A stretch of 13,849 nucleotides of DNA from Acidobacteriota bacterium (lineage in GTDB: Bacteria; Acidobacteriota; Polarisedimenticolia; QHYA01). Location of the stretch: positions 4,719 to 18,567 of the forward strand of contig QHYA01000227.1 in assembly GCA_003223995.1 (NCBI GenBank), given 5' to 3'. The stretch's first letter is position 1. Each line of letters begins with the position of its first letter. Position numbers and translations under genes: made by a program. The notes under the pieces are model-generated. The model saw nothing but the letters and a program-made list of their open reading frames with translations, did no database searches and was not told where the DNA came from. Of this stretch, positions 1 through 5,725 are shown one piece after another.

Positions 1-694
1 GCGCATCGGGCTCCAGTGGGTCGACGATGCCCACATTCCATCGACCGCCAGCCTCGGTGCCTTCGCCGACCAGAAGGAGCTCCCTCCCGAGGTCGAGATA
101 GCCTCGGCGCACGCCTCTCTGGCGAAGGGCGGCGGCCGCCCTGTCCAGCGCGTAGCCTTTGGCGATGCCTCCCAGGTCCACACCCATGCCCGGAGCCCGG
201 AAGAAGCAGCTCCCCGCGCTGCGATCGACGACCAGCCCCCGGTATCCGACCCGTGAGAGCGCTCCCGCAAGACCTCCTTCAGGAGGGAGAAAACCCAGGT
301 CCTTGTAGAACCCGTAGTGATCCATCAGAGGCTTGATGGTGATGTCGAAGCGACCGCGGGTCTGCCGGGCGAGACTCTGGGCCTGCTCGAGCAACTCCAG
401 CAGGTCCACATCGAGAGGGACCGGTCCCGGATAACCCTCGCGGTTCAGCCGCGACAGGTCACTATCCCGCCTGTAGAGACTCATAACGCGATCCACCCTC
501 TCGATGGCGTCGAGGGCGGCCGATGCGGCATCCGCCGCGCGATCACCCGGCACCGGACCGCACACGACGACCCGCGCGAGGGTCCCCATGACGGCGCGCG
601 CTCTTTCGGGACCTTCGCAGGGGGCCGCAGCCGAAGACACGGCGAGTCCGGTCGTTGCGATCATCGCGAGCGCCGGCACGGCGGCGGGGATCAA
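1..694 (-). CDS. apbE: ApbE-family FAD:protein FMN transferase (3' end off window)
   Basis: ApbE enzymes transfer FMN from FAD onto a Thr/Ser of exported flavoproteins, outside the cytoplasm. The 231 visible residues begin with a hydrophobic export signal (about 1-25) and show family hallmarks in order: MGTLARVVV (36-44), DRVMSLYRRDSDLSRLN (68-84), GRFDITIKPLM (114-124) and the signature GVDLGGIAKGYALD (171-184). The usual D/N-x-GGD/E segment appears as DLGRE (201-205), with Arg in place of the second Gly. Family members run to about 330 residues, so roughly the last third, with part of the metal site, is beyond position 1. The TTG start (694-692) is chosen because AGGAG sits 7 nt upstream and the start overlaps the TGA of the cytochrome-like gene (TTGA). 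It is the last visible gene of the operon, and its probable substrate is the FMN-binding protein two genes upstream. Confidence 0.9.
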   Translation of the reverse strand, partial: MIPAAVPALAMIATTGLAVSSAAAPCEGPERARAVMGTLARVVVCGPVPGDRAADAASAALDAIERVDRVMSLYRRDSDLSRLNREGYPGPVPLDVDLLELLEQAQSLARQTRGRFDITIKPLMDHYGFYKDLGFLPPEGGLAGALSRVGYRGLVVDRSAGSCFFRAPGMGVDLGGIAKGYALDRAAAALRQRGVRRGYLDLGRELLLVGEGTEAGGRWNVGIVDPLEPDA

Positions 695-1242
695 CGTTCG
701 GCTCCTGGCTGCCGCGAGGCCGAGACCGCTTCGCCGAGACCGAGCGCATCTTCTCCGTTGCGATCCCGTTGGTTGCTGACACCGGTCGGCTGCTCTGTGG
801 CGCGGGCCGTTTGCTCGCTGGCGCGGACGCGGCTGCCAACAAGGTGCAGAGCGTACAGACCCGCATAGAGGAACCCGCTCGACAGGTGGAGGATCACCGT
901 CCACCGGCGCAGGATTTCTCCGGTCTCGACCTGGAGGAGATAGCCACTGAGGACCATCGGTAGCAGCAGCAGCGCCGCGGCGAGGCCGCTTGCAAGGTTG
1001 AGTTTCGGGCCACGCTGGCGCGCCCGGCAGAGGATGTGCTCGCGGAAGATCAGGCCCACCGCGAAAACGGCGGCCGGACCGGCCAGAACGTGGAGCGAGA
1101 GCGCGTAAGGTTGCAGGGGATGACCGGCGGAACCGTAGGGGTCGTTCGCCGGCATCAGGTATTTCATGAAAGCGTAGGCGAGCCCCGAAAACGCCACAAA
1201 GCCAGTGGAGACATGCAGGAGCCACCTCTGGAAGGGTGTCAC
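691..1242 (-). CDS. four-helix cytochrome-b-like membrane protein
   Basis: This 183-aa integral membrane protein has four predicted helices at about 8-26, 47-66, 83-103 and 115-135, then a hydrophilic tail of about 45 residues. Histidines in or beside the helices (H10, H51, H119, H133) are arranged as in small di-heme b-type cytochromes, with H119 and H133 spaced 14 residues apart in helix 4. Heme binding is inferred from this pattern alone. The GTG start (1242-1240) has GGGGAGGAG about 9 nt upstream and overlaps the FMN-binding gene's stop (GTGA). Placed between the FMN-binding protein and ApbE, it most likely carries electrons from the membrane quinone pool to the flavin domain outside. A non-heme membrane anchor is the alternative. 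I do not recognise a named family with certainty. Confidence 0.8.
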   Translation of the reverse strand: MTPFQRWLLHVSTGFVAFSGLAYAFMKYLMPANDPYGSAGHPLQPYALSLHVLAGPAAVFAVGLIFREHILCRARQRGPKLNLASGLAAALLLLPMVLSGYLLQVETGEILRRWTVILHLSSGFLYAGLYALHLVGSRVRASEQTARATEQPTGVSNQRDRNGEDALGLGEAVSASRQPGAER

Positions 1243-1922
1243 GGCTGGCGCTCCTCCCCATGCGCCTCGGGCTTCTTCGGGGCGGCAGGTGTCTCGCCAG
1301 CAGAGGCGGGCGGACCCTGCGAGGCGACCATGAGGACGGAGTGAAGGGCCAGCGCACGCCGCGCCGCTTCCGTGGCGGCCCGAGAGGAGATCGTCGCTCC
1401 CGTGACGAGCGGGATGGCGCGGCCCGGGGCGAGATCCTTGTCCAGCCGCCTGCCACGGAACTGCTCGAACCAGCGGGGGCGCGGAAGATACTCCGGCGGC
1501 TCATCAAAGGAAAGCACTTCGACCTTCGTGATGGCCCCGCTCGGATCGATGACGATCATCAGGGTTTCGGGAAGCGTGCGCACGAGGTGCGTGTCGAAGT
1601 AGGCGGTTCCGGCGGGCTTGGCCTCCCGGCTGGCGACGTAATAGGAGATCACACGCGTCGGCAGAGGCGAGCCGGCGAGCTGCTCGATCTTCTTCGCGTG
1701 ATCCTCCGTGAGAAAGGCGCTCCGCCGCTCTACCTTCGCCGCAGGGAAGGCCTCGGCGAGGGCTTGTTGCTGGGTGAGCAGCACTCGCGCCTGAAGCCCC
1801 GGCGCGGCGAGGCCCAGTCCGAGCGCGATCGGCGCGGATTTGGCAAGCGCCTTCCGCCATCGCCTGTTCCGCGGGAAACCGCGCGGCTGCCGCGGGGGTC
1901 TGGCGTTCGGAGGGGGTGCCAC
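1239..1922 (-). CDS. exported FMN-binding domain protein
   Basis: The 227-aa protein has a basic N-terminus (RNRRWRK, 19-24) and hydrophobic stretch (about 29-43) typical of an export signal. An FMN_bind-type domain follows at about 105-195: GTAYFDTHLVRTL, then IDPSGAITKVEVLSF, WFEQFRGR, and the attachment-type motif TGATISS (174-180). T177 is the expected residue esterified to FMN by ApbE. The usual Asp three residues before the Thr/Ser-Gly-Ala-Thr block (Dxx[s/t]gAT) is Pro171 here. The tail (201-227) is Pro/Ala/Lys-rich. No ATG fits; the GTG at 1922-1920, 11 bp after the porin stop, is the only start that gives a sensible signal sequence, though its ribosome site is weak, so translation may be coupled. 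It probably acts as periplasmic or membrane-tethered flavin electron carrier, fed by the downstream cytochrome-like protein. Confidence 0.85.
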   Translation of the reverse strand: MAPPPNARPPRQPRGFPRNRRWRKALAKSAPIALGLGLAAPGLQARVLLTQQQALAEAFPAAKVERRSAFLTEDHAKKIEQLAGSPLPTRVISYYVASREAKPAGTAYFDTHLVRTLPETLMIVIDPSGAITKVEVLSFDEPPEYLPRPRWFEQFRGRRLDKDLAPGRAIPLVTGATISSRAATEAARRALALHSVLMVASQGPPASAGETPAAPKKPEAHGEERQP

Positions 1923-1933
1923 TGGCGGAAATC

Positions 1934-3400
1934 TCAGAAGATGAAGCCGAGAGCAAGGTTCACTTGGTCCGCGCCTGTGCCGGCGCGGTTGTCGAGATCC
2001 TGATAGTCCGCCTTGATGACGACCATGGGAATCGGCTTCCATGAGACTCCGGCAGTCTTCGCCCGGACGTCGTTCTGCGGGTCTCTCGAGAAGCCGGCGG
2101 GAACAGCGCGCTGGGTATCGTAGGCCTCGTACCGAACGAAAAGAACCAGCGCCTGCCTCTCTCCCTGGCCGGAAGGCCCGGGAGAGCCGGAGCTTCCTCC
2201 GGACCCTCCGCCGAAGAGGGAGAGAAGGTCGAATCCGGCCTGTCCGTACCAGCCGGACTGGCGGCTCCCGATCGCCTGATCCCCCGACAGACCCAGAGCG
2301 TCGTTCAGTCGTTCCGCATCGCCGATCGAGGTCCGCGCGTAGAGGCCGCGCAGTTGCCATCCCCGCCAATTCCACTCGGCGTGGCTCTCGAGGAGGCTGG
2401 TCCTGACCCGCAGCCGACGAGCCCGAGAGTCTCTCATCCCCTGCCCCGAATCACCCGTGAAGAACCCGCCCCCGAGCGTGGCGCCGGGCCGGATCGCCCA
2501 GTCGAGGCGTCCGGTCAAAGCGAGATCTTCGGCCTTGGACCGCGAACCTTCCTGGCGACCTTCGCGGATTCCCTCGGAGCTGAACCGGGAAGCGTCGAGG
2601 CCGGCCACGAGGTAGCCACGGTAGGACACAGATCCCCAATCACCGAACCCTCCTGCGCCGATCTCGCGCCAGGTCGTGGGGATGATGGCATCCTCCACGC
2701 CGGGTCGGCGGGCGCCCAGGAAGACGGGGGGTTCGTGCAGCTCGTTGACCCAGCCCAGAGGAACCAGCAGGAGCCCCGCCCTCGCGTTGCCTTCCGGAAG
2801 GAGGAAGAAATCGACATGCGCGAACTCGACCGAGGCTTCGCCCCTTTCCTCGGCCCCTTCCCCCGTGGAGGCATGCTCGAACTCGACCTCCGAGTCGAAC
2901 AGGATCCGATCCGTCCACTTGTAGCCGAAGTAGAAGACCGACCGGAGCAGGTCCGCCGTGTCCCTGCTGCTCGAAAGGGTCCCGTCGTCGCGTCTGGTGG
3001 CGAAGCGCTGGTAGAGCGCCTCTCCGTAGCCTCCGATCGAGACCCCCTTGTTCTTGCGATACACCTTCGACGCTGCCGGTCCGAGCCCGTGAACGGACTC
3101 GAGCGGAGCCTTCTCGGCGGCCTCTCCGATGCGCAGCTTCTCGATCTCCCGAACGAGCAGATCGATGCGCCTCTCCAACTCGGCTATCCTGCCGGCAGCG
3201 AGCGTTGCCGAGGCGCGGGAGGCTTCCAGCTCCTTGCGGAGCTCCTCCACCTGCTGTTCGAGAGTACGGAGCCGCTGGGTCTGGTCGGCGTTCTGTGGGG
3301 CCAAGGCCGCGCGAATCGGCGCGGGACCGAGGCAAGAGGCGCCGAGAAGAATCACCGCGGTTGTCACAAACGAACTCCTCGAGCCGCTCCACCAGCGCAT
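1934..3400 (-). CDS. porin-like outer-membrane beta-barrel with N-terminal coiled coil
   Basis: The 488-aa protein has a signal peptide (about 1-32), a heptad-rich coiled coil (about 38-95, e.g. LRTLEQQVEELRKEL and IAELERRIDLLVREIEKL), and then a long barrel region (about 105-488) with alternating polar/aromatic strands. It ends in GFIF, the terminal Phe typical of barrels inserted by the BAM machinery. The architecture resembles phosphate-selective-porin-like or other coiled-coil porins; the substrate cannot be read. Two starts are possible. ATG at 3400 gives a signal peptide with basic residues but no ribosome site. GTG at 3367-3365 has AGGAG 7 nt upstream but leaves an uncharged n-region. 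I keep the ATG. As first gene of the operon it could provide passage for a metal, electron acceptor or chelate reduced by the flavin/cytochrome proteins. Confidence 0.85.
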   Translation of the reverse strand: MRWWSGSRSSFVTTAVILLGASCLGPAPIRAALAPQNADQTQRLRTLEQQVEELRKELEASRASATLAAGRIAELERRIDLLVREIEKLRIGEAAEKAPLESVHGLGPAASKVYRKNKGVSIGGYGEALYQRFATRRDDGTLSSSRDTADLLRSVFYFGYKWTDRILFDSEVEFEHASTGEGAEERGEASVEFAHVDFFLLPEGNARAGLLLVPLGWVNELHEPPVFLGARRPGVEDAIIPTTWREIGAGGFGDWGSVSYRGYLVAGLDASRFSSEGIREGRQEGSRSKAEDLALTGRLDWAIRPGATLGGGFFTGDSGQGMRDSRARRLRVRTSLLESHAEWNWRGWQLRGLYARTSIGDAERLNDALGLSGDQAIGSRQSGWYGQAGFDLLSLFGGGSGGSSGSPGPSGQGERQALVLFVRYEAYDTQRAVPAGFSRDPQNDVRAKTAGVSWKPIPMVVIKADYQDLDNRAGTGADQVNLALGFIF

Positions 3401-3414
3401 CGATCGTAGTTGTT

Positions 3415-3431
3415 ATTGAGACTCAATCTCA
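3415..3431 (-). promoter_or_regulatory. candidate Fur-type operator
   Basis: On the minus strand this reads TGAGATTGAGTCTCAAT. It matches the common Fur-box form TGAGAATGATTCTCATT at 14 of 17 positions by my count. Its core is a perfect 6-1-6 inverted repeat (ATTGAG-A-CTCAAT on the plus strand). It lies at about +8 to +24 relative to the start site predicted from the promoter next to it, a position from which a repressor could block transcription of the porin operon. A related regulator of the same superfamily (Zur, PerR, Mur) cannot be excluded. Confidence 0.45.
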
Positions 3432-3444
3432 GTAAGTCTCGAAC

Positions 3445-3473
3445 ATCCTAGCCTCGTGCCTCGGCCCGGTCAA
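3445..3473 (-). promoter_or_regulatory. sigma-70-type promoter of the porin/flavin operon
   Basis: On the minus strand, TTGACC (3473-3468) is separated by exactly 17 nt from TAGGAT (3450-3445). That is 5/6 and 4/6 matches to the -35 and -10 consensus. Transcription would begin near 3438, giving a leader of about 35 nt to the ATG at 3400, or about 70 nt to the alternative GTG. The Fur-like palindrome sits inside this leader. Confidence 0.5.
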
Positions 3474-3481
3474 GCTCGCTG

Positions 3482-3499
3482 TTTGCCGATTTTGCCGAT
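3482..3499. repeat. tandem 9-bp repeat TTTGCCGAT x2
   Basis: Two perfect adjacent copies of TTTGCCGAT lie in the spacer between the divergent porin and thioesterase genes, upstream of both predicted promoters. They could be a binding site for a regulator of the thioesterase gene, or chance in a short spacer. Confidence 0.5.
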
Positions 3500-3508
3500 G
3501 GCTGCCGT

Positions 3509-3536
3509 CTGCCAGCGATCCGGTTCCTTCTATAAT
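3509..3536 (+). promoter_or_regulatory. promoter of the thioesterase gene
   Basis: A perfect TATAAT (3531-3536) stands out in this GC-rich sequence. A CTGCCA at 3509-3514 (4/6 to TTGACA) lies 16 nt upstream. The predicted start near 3543 gives a leader of about 60 nt ending with GAGGGG 5 nt before the ATG at 3606. Confidence 0.5.
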
Positions 3537-3605
3537 TCTCCCCGAAGCTCTGTTTCCCGGCGGGGCGCACATCGCCGCTGAGCAAACGCACCTCGAGGGG
3601 TCGAA

Positions 3606-4085
3606 ATGGAACCGAGCGAACTGCCACACCCGGTCGCCGCCTCCCGAGTGGTGATGACCGAGATCGTCATGCCCGAGGACACGAACCACTTCGGGGACAT
3701 CTTCGGCGGACGGGTGCTGGCGCTCGTGGACAAGGCCGGCGCCGTGGCCGCCATCAGGCACTGCCGGCGCGAGGTGCTGACAGCCTCCATCGACAGCGTC
3801 GATTTCCTCTCACCCGTGAAGGAGGGCTACATCCTCACGCTCCTGGCGGAGGTCCAGGCTGTTTTCCGGACTTCCATGGAGGTCTCGGTCGAGGTGTGGG
3901 GAGAAAACCCTCTCTCCGGAGAGAGGAAGATGACCTGCAGGGCCTTTCTTACCGTCGTCGCTGTCGGAGAGGACGGCCGTCCGACTCCCGTCCCACCCCT
4001 TTCCCTCGAGACGGAGGGGGAGCGCCACCGCGCTGCTGAGGCCGCCGAGCGCAGGCGGCTGCGGCTTCTGCGTCTCGGCCGTTGA
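3606..4085 (+). CDS. acyl-CoA thioesterase, hotdog fold (YciA/ACOT type)
   Basis: This cytoplasmic enzyme is predicted to hydrolyse acyl-CoA to free acid and CoA. The 159-aa sequence carries the family signature DTNHFGDIFGG (25-35), where the Asn/His and the helix starting at GG form the active-site region. VDKAGAVAA (41-49) follows, with D42 as likely catalytic acid, and then the strand SIDSVDFLSPVKEG (61-74). The core matches the single-hotdog YciA/cytosolic thioesterase group, which works as a hexamer. The last 30 residues are an Arg/Glu-rich extension beyond the typical length of about 130. The start is supported by GAGGGG 5 nt upstream and the TATAAT promoter. The gene stands alone, divergent from the porin operon and convergent with the RNase gene, so context says nothing about its preferred chain length. 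Confidence 0.9.
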   Translation: MEPSELPHPVAASRVVMTEIVMPEDTNHFGDIFGGRVLALVDKAGAVAAIRHCRREVLTASIDSVDFLSPVKEGYILTLLAEVQAVFRTSMEVSVEVWGENPLSGERKMTCRAFLTVVAVGEDGRPTPVPPLSLETEGERHRAAEAAERRRLRLLRLGR

Positions 4086-4151
4086 TCCGGTGCTCCAACT
4101 CCTCAGCGAGACGCATGTCCGGCACGCGGCTCCGATCCAACTTGCGCATGA

Positions 4152-4168
4152 AGCGGACTCGCTCCGCT
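4152..4168. terminator. weak hairpin between convergent genes
   Basis: AGCGGA and TCCGCT form a 6-bp stem with a 5-nt loop between the ends of the thioesterase and RNase genes. The last base overlaps the RNase stop codon. There is no T-tract, so intrinsic termination is doubtful; it is reported only as the best candidate in the spacer. Confidence 0.2.
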
Positions 4169-5646
4169 CATAGCCGGGCGCCGGTGGCCGGAACCAGCTC
4201 GAAACGGCCGATCGGAACAGACGGGTCCTCTTCGATGCGGAGGCCTCCTCTGGGCGCCCTTCTCAGGCCGGCACCGAGTTCCAGATGGCACTTCCGGATC
4301 CGATCGGCCACGGAGGGATGGAGCTTCACCTCGAGGCTCCCCGCGAGGATCTCTTTGGGCTGCCGGGCGATCTCCCTTCGAATCTCGTAGAAGAGAGTCA
4401 TGGTGGACTTGACCCGGGCAGACCCTGAGCAGGCAGGACAGCTCTCCAGCAGCATCCGGTCCAGCCCCAGCCGGGATCGCTTCCGTGTCAACTGAACGAG
4501 GCCGAAGGGGCTGATCTCCAGCACGCGGCTGCGTGACCTGTCGCGAGCCAGCTCCCGACCGATCGCGTCGGTCAGCTTCTTCCGCGAGGCTTCCTCTTCC
4601 AGGTCGATGAAATCGATGACGATGATCCCTCCAAGATCCCGCAGACGGATCTGACGGACGATCTCGCGGGCCGCCTCCAGGTTCATGTTCAGAGCCGTCT
4701 CCTCGAGAGTCTTGCTCCCGACATACCGGGACGTGTTCACATCGACAGCGACCAAAGCCTCGGTCTGCGTGATGACGATCGTCCCGCCGGAAGGAAGCCG
4801 GATCTTCGGTCGGAGCGCACGCTCGATCTCGGCACGCACGCCCCGCTGCTCCAGCAACGGCCTTTCGTTCGAATACCTCTGAAGCCTGGCCGCCAGCGCG
4901 GGCGACATCTTCTCCAGCCATTGCCGGCAGCGCTCGAACGCCTCTTCCCCTTCTACGACGATCGCGTCGAGCCCCTCCCCAGGCAGGTCCCGCAGCAGCC
5001 TTCCCAGAAGGTCCTCCTCCCGATGCAGCAGGGCGGGCGCCTCCCTTCGGCCGATCGCCCTGGCGACCTCCCGCCAGATCCTCCGCAGGCGCTCCGCCTC
5101 GGCAGCGAGATCTTGGATGCTCGCGCCGGCCCCGGCGGTGCGAACGATGAATCCCTCACCGGGCTGGGTGAAGGCGCCGACAGCCTCGCGGAGCCGGTCC
5201 CGTTCGGCAGGGTCTTCGATCCGCCTCGAGACCCCCACCTGCGGCAGCGTGGGGCTGAAGACCAGCAGGCGGCCCGGCAGCGAGAGATGCAGGGAGGCGC
5301 GTGCCCCCTTGTGAGGCAGAGCCTCCTTCGTGATCTGGACGGCGAGCCGCTGTCCTTCCCGCAGGATCTGCTCGATGCCGGGGCGCGGCGAGACCACCTT
5401 GCCGGTCTCATCCGCGAAAGGGAATGGAATGTCCTCCGCATGGACAAAGACCGTGCGGTCGGCTCCCACCTCCACGAAAGCGGCTTGCATGCCGGGAAGC
5501 ACGCGGCGGACGAGGCCGAGGTAGATGTTCCCGACGGAGGGTTCGATGCCGAGCCGCTCGACCGCCGCCTCGACGGCCTCGCCGTCTTCCAGCATGACGG
5601 TCCAGGACTCGCCGCAATCCGAGCTGAAGAGAATCTCCCTGTGCAT
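4168..5646 (-). CDS. rng: ribonuclease E/G family endoribonuclease
   Basis: It cleaves single-stranded RNA at 5'-end-dependent sites (rRNA maturation and mRNA decay in family members). The 492 residues show an S1 RNA-binding domain (about 37-125, opening GNIYLGLVRRVLPGMQAAF), the 5'-sensor/RNase-H-like region, and a DNase-I-like catalytic site with both metal-binding Asp residues in LVAVDVNTSRYVG (D302) and IIVIDFIDLEEE (D345). A CPAC Zn-link motif (C403, C406) precedes a small C-terminal domain. There is no long disordered scaffold, so it is RNase G-sized. An upstream GTG (5673) would add nine residues; the ATG at 5646 is preferred because MHREILFSS aligns with the normal family N-terminus. 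Neither has a clear ribosome site. It lies 79 bp behind the radical-SAM gene, a frequent pairing, and is probably cotranscribed with it. Confidence 0.93.
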   Translation of the reverse strand: MHREILFSSDCGESWTVMLEDGEAVEAAVERLGIEPSVGNIYLGLVRRVLPGMQAAFVEVGADRTVFVHAEDIPFPFADETGKVVSPRPGIEQILREGQRLAVQITKEALPHKGARASLHLSLPGRLLVFSPTLPQVGVSRRIEDPAERDRLREAVGAFTQPGEGFIVRTAGAGASIQDLAAEAERLRRIWREVARAIGRREAPALLHREEDLLGRLLRDLPGEGLDAIVVEGEEAFERCRQWLEKMSPALAARLQRYSNERPLLEQRGVRAEIERALRPKIRLPSGGTIVITQTEALVAVDVNTSRYVGSKTLEETALNMNLEAAREIVRQIRLRDLGGIIVIDFIDLEEEASRKKLTDAIGRELARDRSRSRVLEISPFGLVQLTRKRSRLGLDRMLLESCPACSGSARVKSTMTLFYEIRREIARQPKEILAGSLEVKLHPSVADRIRKCHLELGAGLRRAPRGGLRIEEDPSVPIGRFELVPATGARL

Positions 5647-5725
5647 GGGTGGGATGAGAGCGCAGTCGTTCACGCCGGATGATACAAGAAGAGCCCTCCG
5701 CCGGATGGGGTCGAGCCCCCGCCGA

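Noticed and set aside
1923..2375. N-terminal extension of the FMN-binding gene into the porin
   Set aside because: It would overlap the barrel-coding region by over 400 bp and bury the export signal internally; the GTG at 1922 gives a normal signal sequence.
2354..3409. 351-codon plus-strand open frame opposite the porin
   Set aside because: It is antisense to a protein with signal peptide, coiled coil and barrel end, and its own translation has no coherent features.
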